Origin: Leptolyngbya sp. Heron Island J
Lineage (GTDB): Bacteria; Cyanobacteriota; Cyanobacteriia; Phormidesmidales; Phormidesmidaceae
Assembly (NCBI RefSeq): GCF_000482245.1
Contig: NZ_AWNH01000021.1
Span: 39,123 to 103,122 of the forward strand
DNA: 64,000 bases
Direction of reading: 5' to 3'
Below are positions 9,844 through 19,451 of this stretch, in pieces (positions within the stretch are counted from its first letter, which is position 1; the number at the start of each line of letters is the position of its first letter). A model generated the notes under the pieces. The model was not told the origin of the DNA, did no database searches, and worked only from the letters and a program-made list of their open reading frames with translations. The position numbers were made by a program, and so were the translations under genes.

Positions 9844-10836
9844 ATGAGTATGAAAGTTGTCTCTAGATCAACCGATCAGATTCTCCCAGATGTATCAGTC
9901 GTCATTCCCACCTACAATCGCATCTCAATGCTTAAGGAGGCTATAGCGACAGTATTGAATCAAACATTTGCTGGCAATACTGAAATCATCGTTATAGACG
10001 ACAACTCAAAAGACGGCACCCCTAAAACTATTCAAGAGCAATACCCAGATATTTATCTGATTGCATGTTCTGAAAACCACGGGCCTGCTGCTGCACGTAA
10101 CCAAGGAATTAGGGCAGCCAAGGGACGGTATATCGCCTTTTTAGATTCAGATGATTTGTGGGAGTCAGACTATCTCCAAACTCAAATTGATGCCCTAGAC
10201 CAACAATCGGCGACTCAAGCAAACTGTTTTTCTGTGAGTGATGTCTGGCTATGGAAAACAGAAAAAGATATTCGTATCCATTGTAAGCAAGGAAAACATC
10301 CAGACTTTAGTTCTTTCCTACATCATCTATTAGCGGCTGGAAGTTTTATCCATACTCCTTCAGCGGCTGTCTTCCCTCGACAGGCTTTTGATCGGCAAGA
10401 TTTATTCAATGAATCATTAAGATTTGCCGAGGACACCGACCTGTATATTCGGCTGATCATCGATGGTTATCAGCCAATCTTTACCCGTAAGCCACTGGTG
10501 ACCCGGCGTAAGCATGGTCAGGGGCAGGCGATTGAATTTAAGAATATCGATAGAAGGATACAAAATCGAATCAACATACTTCAACAGTATTATCCAGCCA
10601 TCAAGGGCGATCAAATTGACATTTCTCTAGAGGAAATCAGAGCGCAAATATACAGCCAGTTTGCTACCCAGTGTTACCGCAGCCAGCACTTTCTCAAGTG
10701 GGCATCGCTGCTGCAAACATCAGCCGACTATACATCTTGGCAGGCTGTATGGCCCAGGATAAAACATGATATTGGGTTTACTACTAGGAGATTATCCAGT
10801 TTTTTACAAAAGTGGAGAACTATAAAATCAGTATGA
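9844..10836 (+). CDS. Family 2 glycosyltransferase (GT-A)
   Basis: A 330-residue inverting transferase. The GT-A core starts with VSVVIPTYNRISML, has the DDNSKDGT nucleotide-binding loop and the metal-binding triad in FLDSDDLW, and an acceptor-side block RFAEDTDLYIRL with an ED pair. The last 100 residues are not assignable. The start at 9844 lies two codons before a second ATG. A 233-base gap upstream shows no other gene. Its stop overlaps the next start in an ATGA, so the two genes are translationally coupled. Sugar donor and acceptor cannot be predicted. Confidence 0.88.
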   Translation: MSMKVVSRSTDQILPDVSVVIPTYNRISMLKEAIATVLNQTFAGNTEIIVIDDNSKDGTPKTIQEQYPDIYLIACSENHGPAAARNQGIRAAKGRYIAFLDSDDLWESDYLQTQIDALDQQSATQANCFSVSDVWLWKTEKDIRIHCKQGKHPDFSSFLHHLLAAGSFIHTPSAAVFPRQAFDRQDLFNESLRFAEDTDLYIRLIIDGYQPIFTRKPLVTRRKHGQGQAIEFKNIDRRIQNRINILQQYYPAIKGDQIDISLEEIRAQIYSQFATQCYRSQHFLKWASLLQTSADYTSWQAVWPRIKHDIGFTTRRLSSFLQKWRTIKSV

Positions 10837-11726
10837 AAGACACTCTGACACCTCACCCTTTTGTCACTGTTATTATCCCTGTCTACAACGACTCTAAGCG
10901 TCTGCAGCAATGTCTGAATCGACTACAAAATCAAACCTACTCCCAAGCCTGCTATGAGGTGATTGTTATTGATAATAACTCAACAGAAGACTTAAAGCCT
11001 ATTGTCGATCAATTTGCTCAAGCCAAATATCTAGTTGAAAAAAAACCTGGTTCCTACAGTGCTCGTAACACGGGGTTGGCGATTGCCAAGGGTGAAATTT
11101 TAGGGTTCACTGATTCAGACTGTGTTCCGGCCTTTGACTGGATTGAAAAAGGGGCTGATCACATTCTCAAGCATCCAGGCTGTGGCTTGGTTGCAGGCAA
11201 GATTGATTTTCTCTTTCAGCAGTCTGAAAACCCTAAGCCCACCGAACTGTTTGATAGCCTGTACTTTCTCCAGCAGGAAAAATATGTAAAAGAAGGTCAC
11301 TTTGCTGCTACCGCTAACCTCTTCACTACTCCAGCAATCTTTAGCAGTGTAGGGCTATTTGATGATTCTCTGAAATCTGGTGGCGATCGCGAGTGGGGAA
11401 AACGGGTTTATGCCGCAGGTTACAAACAAATTTACGCAGCTGACGTCAAAATTTCCCACCCAACGCGAACCAGCTTTGAAGAAATAAATAAAAAGCTCTG
11501 TCGAGTTTACAAAGGTGGCTTCTACATCAACAAAAAATCAGAAACACCACTCCTAGAGTTTTTAAAAGAAATCATAGTTGACGTTAAACCTCCCGCCAGA
11601 TATCTATTCAAAACTCTCGAAGAGCGTGGCGTTAGAGATATTAATAAACGCATAACAGTGATTTTTCTCTACATGCGGCTGAAGTTATCTAAAGCTTTTA
11701 CTGAACTAAAGTTGTATTTTCAATGA
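10833..11726 (+). CDS. Family 2 glycosyltransferase, paralogue of the next gene
   Basis: The start was placed at the ATG that overlaps the previous stop (ATGA), giving 297 residues. The fold begins VTVIIPVYNDSKRLQQC, the donor loop is DNNSTEDL, and the DxD-like motif is FTDSDCVP. A SGGDREWGKRVYAAGY block and an HPTR motif near residue 215 mark a subfamily it shares with the following gene, with which it aligns over the whole length. The pair looks like a tandem duplication that has diverged, perhaps adding two different sugars. No membrane anchor is obvious; a basic C-terminal end may touch the membrane. Confidence 0.87.
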   Translation: MKDTLTPHPFVTVIIPVYNDSKRLQQCLNRLQNQTYSQACYEVIVIDNNSTEDLKPIVDQFAQAKYLVEKKPGSYSARNTGLAIAKGEILGFTDSDCVPAFDWIEKGADHILKHPGCGLVAGKIDFLFQQSENPKPTELFDSLYFLQQEKYVKEGHFAATANLFTTPAIFSSVGLFDDSLKSGGDREWGKRVYAAGYKQIYAADVKISHPTRTSFEEINKKLCRVYKGGFYINKKSETPLLEFLKEIIVDVKPPARYLFKTLEERGVRDINKRITVIFLYMRLKLSKAFTELKLYFQ

Positions 11727-11788
11727 TACCAGCGCTAATAGTTCATCATTTTTACTAAAGGGTATAGCTAGACACCTTAGAGTTACCA

Positions 11789-12715
11789 ATGAATTCTATG
11801 ACTGTTGACCTCAATCAAACTCCATTTGTTTCTGTTATTATTCCTGTCTACAACAGTAATAAGCTTTTGCAAGTTTGCTTAACTGCTCTCTCTCAGCAAA
11901 CCTATCCTCGGGATTGCTATGAGGTCATTGTCGTTGATAATAACTCACAGGAAAATGTCAGCGATGTGGTCAATTGCTTTGAGCAAGTCACACTGGTCCA
12001 CGAATCACAACCTGGCTCATACATTGCCCGCAATAAAGGCTTATCAGTTGCCAAAGGCACAATTATCGCCTTTACAGATGCCGACTGCGTTCCTACGCCA
12101 ACATGGTTAAAAAATGGAGTATCCGCTCTGCTAAGCGAATCCAACGTTGGTTTAGTCGCTGGTCATATCGATCTGTTTGCTAAAGATGATAACAATCCCA
12201 ATCCCTTTGAACTATATGAAATGCTCGCCTTAGGATTTCCACAGGACCAGTTTATCGCAGATGGTCACTTTGGGGTGACAGCTAACCTATTCACATTTAG
12301 CCATATCATCAAATCTGTCGGAAACTTTGATAGCACGCTGAAATCTGGGGGAGATAAGCAATGGGGTCAACGTGTTTACCAGGCAGGCTATCGTCAGCTG
12401 TATGCAAAAGAGGCCATCGTCAAACACCCCACTAGAACTACCTGGGAAGAGCTGAATAAACGCGGCACTCGCATCATTGGTGGTAACTACGATGTCATTA
12501 AAGCGACCAAAAAAAGCAAAATTGCCTTGTTAGTTGACTTTTTCGCGTTTCTCAAACCACCGCTCAGATTTTTTCTCCGAACTTGGGGTGATAAGAGGTT
12601 GCACAATAATCGTCAAAAGCTCCAATTCACTACTGTGATGTTGCGTCTCAGATGGGCAGCTATCAAAGAGAGAGCACGGCTGCAGTTTGGGGGTGGTATA
12701 TCTGAGCGCAGTTAG
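11789..12715 (+). CDS. Family 2 glycosyltransferase, paralogue of the previous gene
   Basis: A 308-residue GT-A transferase with VSVIIPVYNSNKLLQV at the start of the fold, a DNNSQENV loop, FTDADCVP as the DxD motif and SGGDKQWGQRVYQAGY further on, matching the preceding paralogue block by block including HPTRTTWEELNKR. A 62-base gap separates the two. It is probably a cytosolic enzyme acting on the lipid-linked repeat unit; specificity is unknown. Confidence 0.87.
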   Translation: MNSMTVDLNQTPFVSVIIPVYNSNKLLQVCLTALSQQTYPRDCYEVIVVDNNSQENVSDVVNCFEQVTLVHESQPGSYIARNKGLSVAKGTIIAFTDADCVPTPTWLKNGVSALLSESNVGLVAGHIDLFAKDDNNPNPFELYEMLALGFPQDQFIADGHFGVTANLFTFSHIIKSVGNFDSTLKSGGDKQWGQRVYQAGYRQLYAKEAIVKHPTRTTWEELNKRGTRIIGGNYDVIKATKKSKIALLVDFFAFLKPPLRFFLRTWGDKRLHNNRQKLQFTTVMLRLRWAAIKERARLQFGGGISERS

Positions 12716-12792
12716 CTGGCTATGCATACTTGACACATTCAATTTTCTAAAAATAGTTCTAGGGATTACATTTTTCTGAGGTCGATACTGTA

Positions 12793-13758
12793 ATGAAACA
12801 AGAATTACCTTTAGTCAGTATTGTCATCAACAACTATAACTACGGTGCCTTTGTTGGCCAGGCAATTGAGAGTGCTCTCAATCAAAGCTACAAAAACGTT
12901 GAGGTGGTTGTGGTTGATGATGGTTCAACCGATTACTCACGGGAAATTATCAGCAGCTACGGCGATCAGATCATTGCTGTATTTCAGGACAATGGGGGGC
13001 AAGCAGCAGCATTTAATGCTGGCTTTGCCAAAAGCAGTGGCGATATTATCTGTTTACTCGATGCCGATGACCTCGTGTTGAAAAATCGAGCAGAGCAGGT
13101 TGCCAGCCTGTGGCTCAAACATCCAGAAATCGATTGGTTTTTCCATGAGTCAGCCCCTGTGGACGCGTCCGATATTAACCAGACAACACTGAAGGATGTT
13201 CATGCCAAACATGCTAAAGATCTGACAGCTATCAACTTTGAAATAATTGATTTCAAAGCTAACTTACGTAATGCAGAACTGCCCTACTTTGCGCCTTCCA
13301 CCTCTAATCTTTGTTTCTCTCGATCACTGCTAGAGAAATGTTTTCCATTACCAGAGGTCAAGGGATTTTCCGGGTTAGCCATTTGTGATTTCTATCTCAG
13401 AATAGTGGCCACCTGGTTAGGCAATGGCATTAAGTCTGAAGATTACCTGGGTGTGTTTAGACTACATGCCAACAACCTATACACGACTCAAACGGTAACC
13501 AAAAAACAAAAAACTGATTGCGAAATACTATTATTCACAGCTTACTATCTACTGCTGAACTATCCGCAGCTTGCCAAGCTCAGCAAAAAATTATTAGCCA
13601 AGACCATTTGCCTACACCGCCATGTGAGGGAGGAGAGTTTTAATTATAGTGAAATCATTGAGAAATGTAGCTTTAGCTTTCCCTACTTAGAACGGCTAGA
13701 GATATATTTCAAGGCCATGCTCTACTCCATCAAGCTAAGGTTTTCAAAACTCATTTAG
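12793..13758 (+). CDS. Family 2 glycosyltransferase
   Basis: A 321-residue GT-A transferase starting VSIVINNYNYGAFVGQAI, with VVDDGSTD as the donor loop and LLDADDLV as the metal motif. The acceptor side has the SNLCFSRSLLEKCFPLP block. The N-terminal 110 residues are very similar to those of the following fusion protein, indicating another local duplication. A short upstream region separates it from the previous gene. Substrates cannot be told from sequence. Confidence 0.87.
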   Translation: MKQELPLVSIVINNYNYGAFVGQAIESALNQSYKNVEVVVVDDGSTDYSREIISSYGDQIIAVFQDNGGQAAAFNAGFAKSSGDIICLLDADDLVLKNRAEQVASLWLKHPEIDWFFHESAPVDASDINQTTLKDVHAKHAKDLTAINFEIIDFKANLRNAELPYFAPSTSNLCFSRSLLEKCFPLPEVKGFSGLAICDFYLRIVATWLGNGIKSEDYLGVFRLHANNLYTTQTVTKKQKTDCEILLFTAYYLLLNYPQLAKLSKKLLAKTICLHRHVREESFNYSEIIEKCSFSFPYLERLEIYFKAMLYSIKLRFSKLI

Positions 13759-13836
13759 CGTCACCTCCTGGAGTTTTTATCTTCCTGGCAGCTGATAGTT
13801 TGTGTAGAAACTGTCGATATCACAATTACTCGTATC

Positions 13837-16092
13837 ATGCAAAAGCCTCTTTTTATCAGCATCATTATTAACAACTACAATTACGAGCGCTTTCTGTCTA
13901 AAGCAATTGATAGTGCTCTCGCCCAAACTTATCCCCATGTAGAGGTAATTGTTGTTGATGACGGCTCTACGGACAGTTCTCGCGATATTATCGCCAGCTA
14001 TGGAGAACAGATTCTACCGCTCCTGCAGCCCAATGGCAAACAAGGCGCTGCCTTTAATAATGGATTTGCCCATAGTAAAGGTGATGTCATCATTTTCTTA
14101 GATGCTGATGATTATTTGCATCCCCAGGCGACGCAACGGATTGCTGAAGCATGGCGTCCTGGCATTGCCAAAATTCATTACCAGCTTTCTGTCGTTGATA
14201 GCGATGATCATCCTCAAGGCTTTTCCTTTCCTCAGGGAGGGGTACTGGAACAGGGGCACTTACAAGAGAAAATCCTCCAGACCAGTGCGTACTGTGGCGT
14301 GCCTACCAGTGGGAATGCTCTGAGTCGTCAGGCTATGGAACAGGTTTTTCCCATCCCGGCTGAATTTACGACTACGTCAGATGATTATCTTTCAGTTTTA
14401 ATTCCCCTGTATGGCGAAGTGGTGGCCATTGATGAGGACTTGGGAGCCTATCGCATTCACGGTAACAATCAGTGGGCCCTGGTTGAGTTAAGCAGCAGTC
14501 GGTTTCGTCGATTTGTTGCCCATGATTTACAACGGTGTGCTTTGCTGAAAGAAAAAGGCCCTGCTCTGGGCTACAGTGTACCTGATAATTTAGAGGTCCG
14601 TAGGGTTGGCTCAGTCTGGTCACGCATGGTGTCCTTACGGTTAGAGCCTGAGCAGCATCCAGTGCCCGACGACCGTGCTTGGATGCTGGCCATTTTAGGC
14701 ATCAAGGCTCTGTGGTTTTATTCAAGTGAATCGCTGCTCAAGCGAGTTGCGTTTAGTCTCTGGTTTATCTGGGTGAGTCTAGTGCCGCTACCCCTAGCGA
14801 AACCAGCCATTAACTGGCTGTTTATGCCTAATCAACGACCAAATCCGCTTAACTTTGTCATGGGCAAGTTCCGTAATCTGAGAAAGGGGTCTGAAGCAGT
14901 GTCTAGTTCTTCTGAAAAGCCTGAGCAATTGCGAGTCTTATTTGTTACCCATACCTATGTTGTCGGTGTCAATCAAGGTAAGCTTGCCGCCATAGCCAAT
15001 CGAGCCACAGTGGGACTGTTGAGCCCTAGCACCTGGAGGTCTTCAGGATGGGGGCGGTTGTTAAAGCTAGAAACTCCTTATTCTGAAATTGCTGTATTTC
15101 CCGGAAATATTGCATTTTCTGGACGAGGTGGGGCCTATCTGTTTAACCCCTTCCGGATTTGGCAAGTCATTCGGCAGTTCAAACCCGATATCTTACAGGT
15201 TGAAGAAGAAGTCTTCTCTCTATGCACCTTGCAGCTAGCCATTTTCTCACGTCTTTTTGGCATCCCTTTAGTGACCTTTGGCTGGGAAAACATGGATCGT
15301 TCCTTATCTCGGCCTCGCCGCTGGGTACGTGACTTTGTGCTGAAAACCGCTAAAGTCACACTGGCAGGTAACCGAGAGGGTGGTGAGCTTTTAAAGCAGT
15401 GGAACTACCAAGGGATTATTGAAGTGATGCCTCAAATGGGAGTCGATGAAACGTTCTTTACACCAGACCTGATCGATCATTCTAGAGAGGAGATTAACAT
15501 TGGATTTTTAGGTCGCATTGTTCCGGAAAAAGGCATCGACCTCATGCTCAAGGCTGCCCATCAACTTAAGCAGCAGAATCTGAGATTTAAAGTGACTATT
15601 TGTGGCTCAGGTCCGGCTCAAGCTGAGCTAGAGCAGATGGCTAATCAGCTAGATGTTGAACAGTACATTGATTGGCAGGGAGCGGTGACCCATGAACAGG
15701 TGCCTGCAGAAATGGCTAAGTTCGATGTGTTGGTGCTGCCCTCTCGTAGTGTAGAGACTTGGAAAGAACAGTTTGGTCATGTGCTGATCGAATCGATGGT
15801 CATGGGCATTCCAACGGTTGGCTCAACCTGTGGTGAGATTCCCAATGTAATTAATAATCCGAATTTAGTCTTTGAGGAAGACGATGCCGATGGTTTAGCT
15901 GCTATCCTGTCTCGGTTAATTCTGGATGAGGATTTTCGGCAGTCAATGGGTAGTTATTGTTTAGAGCGGGCTCAACAAAATTATACCCATGATCAAATTG
16001 CTCAGCGGCTCATGGCACTCTGGCAAACTGTGCTGAAATCGCCACCTGTGCCTGCCATCCCTGTGTCGGCCTCTACAACTTTGGAAGTATAA
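13837..16092 (+). CDS. Two-domain glycosyltransferase, GT2 followed by GT4
   Basis: A 751-residue fusion. The N-terminal GT-A domain (about 1-260) begins ISIIINNYNYERFL, has VVDDGSTD and FLDADDYL, and resembles the preceding gene. A hydrophobic linker (about 290-330, with WFIWVSLVPLPLAKPAINW) may lie on the membrane. From about 365 a GT-B fold of family GT4 begins (VLFVTHTYVVGVNQG), with NIGFLGRIVPEKGIDL and the EX7E-type motif in FGHVLIESMVMGIPTVGS. Fusion implies that the two sugars are added one after another. The next gene starts four bases past the stop. Confidence 0.88.
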   Translation: MQKPLFISIIINNYNYERFLSKAIDSALAQTYPHVEVIVVDDGSTDSSRDIIASYGEQILPLLQPNGKQGAAFNNGFAHSKGDVIIFLDADDYLHPQATQRIAEAWRPGIAKIHYQLSVVDSDDHPQGFSFPQGGVLEQGHLQEKILQTSAYCGVPTSGNALSRQAMEQVFPIPAEFTTTSDDYLSVLIPLYGEVVAIDEDLGAYRIHGNNQWALVELSSSRFRRFVAHDLQRCALLKEKGPALGYSVPDNLEVRRVGSVWSRMVSLRLEPEQHPVPDDRAWMLAILGIKALWFYSSESLLKRVAFSLWFIWVSLVPLPLAKPAINWLFMPNQRPNPLNFVMGKFRNLRKGSEAVSSSSEKPEQLRVLFVTHTYVVGVNQGKLAAIANRATVGLLSPSTWRSSGWGRLLKLETPYSEIAVFPGNIAFSGRGGAYLFNPFRIWQVIRQFKPDILQVEEEVFSLCTLQLAIFSRLFGIPLVTFGWENMDRSLSRPRRWVRDFVLKTAKVTLAGNREGGELLKQWNYQGIIEVMPQMGVDETFFTPDLIDHSREEINIGFLGRIVPEKGIDLMLKAAHQLKQQNLRFKVTICGSGPAQAELEQMANQLDVEQYIDWQGAVTHEQVPAEMAKFDVLVLPSRSVETWKEQFGHVLIESMVMGIPTVGSTCGEIPNVINNPNLVFEEDDADGLAAILSRLILDEDFRQSMGSYCLERAQQNYTHDQIAQRLMALWQTVLKSPPVPAIPVSASTTLEV

Positions 16093-16095
16093 ATT

Positions 16096-17238
16096 ATGAA
16101 AATTGCTATACTGCGCCGCTCTCCAGGGATTGCATACAGCATGGATGTGTATGCCGATGCTTTGGTTGAGGGTCTTAAAACAGTTCGTCCAACTTGGGAA
16201 ATTATTGAAGCATTCCCCCAAAATCCGGCAAAGGGTAATCGCACCAACTCACTGGTGAAAGGTATTCAAAAATATCATCAGAGGTATTGGCAATATCCCA
16301 GACAGTTGAAAACCTGTGGGGCTGATGTTTTTCATGTGATCGACCATAGCGATGGCTATTTGGTTAACTGGCTCAAGCAAAGTAGCGCCCCAGTGGTAGT
16401 TACCTGCCACGATTTGATTAACCTGATTCATCCGGAACTATTTCGCGATCGCGCCAGATTTCCCTGGCTCAGTTTAGCCACCTGGAAGTACTCATTACAG
16501 AGCATGTGTAATGCCCACCGCATCATCTCAGTGTCCGACCATACGGCGAAGGACATGGTGAATTACCTGCAGGTAAATCCTACCCAGATTCAGACAGTGC
16601 CCAATGGGGTGGACGCTGTTTTTCAAGCTCAGAACGCTCAAGTAGAGCAGGATTTTCGTAAACTCTCAAATCTGTCTGAAAAAACCTGCTGTCTATTAAA
16701 CGTTGGTTCTAACAACCCAAGGAAAAATATCATTACGATCCTCAAGGTTGTCCATGAGCTCAAGGAGCAGAACTTTCCAGTACATTTTTGGAAAGCCGGA
16801 GACGACTTTACAGACGACCAAAAGCAGTTTATCGCGGAACATCAATTAGACACGTGTATATCTTATTTAGGTAAACCTGATAAAGAAACATTGATCCAGA
16901 TTTATAATTCAGCTGATGTGCTCGTTGCCCCCTCTACCTATGAAGGATTTGGCATCACCGTAATCGAAGCAATGGCCTGTGGCCTGCCGGTAATCGCCTC
17001 AAATGTCACCTCATTACCAGAAGTTGTTGAGGATGCAGCGATTCTTGTAGACCCTTTGGATACTCAAGGAATTACTGAATCAGTCAAGCAAATTTTCACA
17101 GATTCAGCTATTAAAAATCAGCTGATTGAGAAGGGAGCCAAAAGAGCCAGGCACTTTAATTGGCACAGTAGCGCTGAGCAAATTGCACAGATATATGAAT
17201 CATTGTTAGATAGCACTTCAGAACAATTAGCTGCTTAA
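16096..17238 (+). CDS. Family 4 glycosyltransferase (GT-B)
   Basis: A 380-residue retaining transferase. It has an N-terminal acceptor domain with [16 protein letters not shown], the linker [11 protein letters not shown], and the C-terminal donor domain with [12 protein letters not shown] and the EX7E motif in [21 protein letters not shown]. It starts three bases after the previous stop and is followed after 16 bases by the sulfotransferase gene, so it belongs to the same operon. The sugar is unknown. Confidence 0.88.
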   Translation: MKIAILRRSPGIAYSMDVYADALVEGLKTVRPTWEIIEAFPQNPAKGNRTNSLVKGIQKYHQRYWQYPRQLKTCGADVFHVIDHSDGYLVNWLKQSSAPVVVTCHDLINLIHPELFRDRARFPWLSLATWKYSLQSMCNAHRIISVSDHTAKDMVNYLQVNPTQIQTVPNGVDAVFQAQNAQVEQDFRKLSNLSEKTCCLLNVGSNNPRKNIITILKVVHELKEQNFPVHFWKAGDDFTDDQKQFIAEHQLDTCISYLGKPDKETLIQIYNSADVLVAPSTYEGFGITVIEAMACGLPVIASNVTSLPEVVEDAAILVDPLDTQGITESVKQIFTDSAIKNQLIEKGAKRARHFNWHSSAEQIAQIYESLLDSTSEQLAA

Positions 17239-17254
17239 TTTTAGGGAAGAAACT

Positions 17255-18136
17255 ATGAGCTATCAACTCAAAAATGTTCTAGGTTTACACGCTAGAGATG
17301 CCGGTTTTCTAACGAGAAGTCTGATCTCTAAAACCCTCTCAGGAAATCGTCCTAAAAATTTTGTTATTTGTAATTCATATCCCAAAAGTGGAACCCATTT
17401 ACTCTATCAGATTCTTTATTCTACTCCTGGTCTAAAGCAGTGGGACGACATTATTTCTGTTCAAGCCCTGTGTGGCATTATGAACACGCCTAACCATATT
17501 CGGTGGAAACTAGGATCGGCTCCAGACCAATCGATTGTACGTTCTCACTTGATGTACTCACAGCAGATTTTAGATATTTTTAGTGAACATCACTGCAAGC
17601 TGTTATTTATCTATCGAGACTTGAGAGATGTGGCTGTATCCCATGCTCGTTGGATCACCAAGGAAGAGCAGATATTTTTACATGATATCTATCAACAAGA
17701 ACCCGGCTTTGACGAACAGCTAATGAATTCTATTGTCGGTGTGCCCGTGGGCACCCCCTTTAGTTCTAATCTTTCACAACCCAACATTGCTCAAGACTTT
17801 TCACGCTGGCATGGTTGGCTACAGCATCCAGACACGCTATCCATTAAATTTGAGGATTTAGTAGGAGAGCGTGGCGGCGGTTGTGAAGATAAACGGCTGC
17901 ATATTGTCGAGCAAATCATGGATCATCTGCAGGTCAAAATGTCCGCTGAGGAGATCAAGACTAAATTTGGTTCCTATGGGATGAATCCAGAAGAGTCTCA
18001 TACCTTCAAAAAAGGAGGTAAAGGCTCAATTGGGGGATGGAAGAAATACTTTAACGATGACCATAAAGCGGAGTTCAAAAAAATTGCTGGCAATTTTCTA
18101 ATTGAACTTGGCTACGAAACAAGCCTTGATTGGTAA
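17255..18136 (+). CDS. Sulfotransferase domain protein
   Basis: A 293-residue PAPS-dependent sulfotransferase. The 5'-phosphosulfate loop is YPKSGTHLL at residues 42-50, the 3'-phosphate site is IYRDLRDVAVSH at about 119-130, and the late KGGKGSIGGWKKYF block matches the RKGxxGDWK-type motif of the family. Placed between two GT4 genes, it most likely sulfates a sugar of the polymer or of its lipid-linked precursor in the cytosol. With the pyruvyltransferase it points to a strongly anionic exopolysaccharide. A weak purine-rich site (AGGGAAG) precedes the ATG. Confidence 0.88.
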   Translation: MSYQLKNVLGLHARDAGFLTRSLISKTLSGNRPKNFVICNSYPKSGTHLLYQILYSTPGLKQWDDIISVQALCGIMNTPNHIRWKLGSAPDQSIVRSHLMYSQQILDIFSEHHCKLLFIYRDLRDVAVSHARWITKEEQIFLHDIYQQEPGFDEQLMNSIVGVPVGTPFSSNLSQPNIAQDFSRWHGWLQHPDTLSIKFEDLVGERGGGCEDKRLHIVEQIMDHLQVKMSAEEIKTKFGSYGMNPEESHTFKKGGKGSIGGWKKYFNDDHKAEFKKIAGNFLIELGYETSLDW

Positions 18137-18186
18137 CAACATATTCCCAAGATTAGTTGCAGGTTAACCTTAAAACTCCATAAAAG

Positions 18187-19428
18187 ATGAAAGTACTGAT
18201 TTCTGCATACTCATGTGAACCCGGTCGAGGATCAGAGCGCGGCGTTGGTTGGAATGTCGCCCGTGAAGTTGCCAAACACCACGAGGTCTGGGTTTTGACT
18301 CGCCCTGATGAAAGCAAGGAAGCGATTGAAGCGGAACTAGCAGCCAATCCGATCCCAAACTTACACTTTGTCTATTTCACCTTGCCATTTTGGCAAGACA
18401 GCATGTCTTGGGGACAGTCCGGTGCCATGCAGATTCATTACTATCTCTGGCAAATCCAGGCTTACTTTGTCGCTCGACGTTTGCATAAAGAAATTGGGTT
18501 TGACCTAACCCATCACGTTACTTTTGTAAAATATTCTGCACCTAGTTTGCTGTCACTATTGCCCATTCCCTTTGTCTGGGGACCTGTGGGTGGCGGAGAA
18601 TCTGCACCTCCCAAATTTTGGCAAGACTTTAGTTTACGTGCTCGTCTCTACGAATGGGCACGGGATTTTGTGCGCAATGTTGGCCAGCGTGATCCGCTGG
18701 TCGGTTTAACCATTCGCAACAGCAGTATAGTCCGTGCCACCACCGATGATACCGCTAAACGGCTTTATCGCATGGGCGCAACTGATGTGCAGATTGTCCC
18801 GGAAGTTGGTCTCTTAGATGAAGAAATCGAGGAGTTAAACCAATCTCCGCTACCCTCATCCCAGCCGGTGAGATTTATTAGCATGGGTCGTCTTTTGCAC
18901 TGGAAAGGATTTCATTTAGGTATTCGCGCATTTGCCGAAGCCAAGCTACCCGATGCAGAATTTTGGGTTGTTGGTGATGGTCCAGAACTGGATAATCTTA
19001 AGCGTCTAGCCGCAGAGTGCGGCGTCGCCGAGCAGGTTAAGTTTTGGGGTCGGCTACCCCGTGAAGAAACATTGGAAAGACTAGGAGAAAGTCATGCCTT
19101 AGTCCACCCCAGCCTGCACGATTCTGGTGGCTGGGTTTGCATTGAAGCAATGGCCTCAGGTCGGCCTGTGATTTGTCTAGATCTGGGTGGACCCGCTATT
19201 CAGGTGACAGAACATACCGGCTTTAAGATTGCAGCTCATGATCCTGACCAGAGCGTACGCGACATGGCAGCCGTGATGCAAAAGCTAGCTGTTAACCCTG
19301 AACTCCGTGTGCAGATGGGGAAAGCGGGTCGTCAACTGGTGGATGAGAACTTTAGCTGGACAGCTGTGGGCAAACAGCTGAACGAAGTATACCAGTCGAC
19401 ATCCACTAAGATCCCGGTTGCTGTATAG
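18187..19428 (+). CDS. Family 4 glycosyltransferase (GT-B)
   Basis: A 413-residue GT-B transferase. The N-terminus has the SCEPGRGSERGVGWN motif seen in many cyanobacterial GT4 enzymes, followed by a glycine-rich WGPVGGGESAPP loop. The donor domain carries ISMGRLLHWKGFHLGI and the EX7E motif in HDSGGWVCIEAMASGRPVI. It follows the sulfotransferase by 50 bases and precedes another GT4 gene by 23, so it is part of the same transcript. No substrate prediction is justified. Confidence 0.88.
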   Translation: MKVLISAYSCEPGRGSERGVGWNVAREVAKHHEVWVLTRPDESKEAIEAELAANPIPNLHFVYFTLPFWQDSMSWGQSGAMQIHYYLWQIQAYFVARRLHKEIGFDLTHHVTFVKYSAPSLLSLLPIPFVWGPVGGGESAPPKFWQDFSLRARLYEWARDFVRNVGQRDPLVGLTIRNSSIVRATTDDTAKRLYRMGATDVQIVPEVGLLDEEIEELNQSPLPSSQPVRFISMGRLLHWKGFHLGIRAFAEAKLPDAEFWVVGDGPELDNLKRLAAECGVAEQVKFWGRLPREETLERLGESHALVHPSLHDSGGWVCIEAMASGRPVICLDLGGPAIQVTEHTGFKIAAHDPDQSVRDMAAVMQKLAVNPELRVQMGKAGRQLVDENFSWTAVGKQLNEVYQSTSTKIPVAV

Positions 19429-19451
19429 GTGTTGGAGAGAGCTGTTGCACT

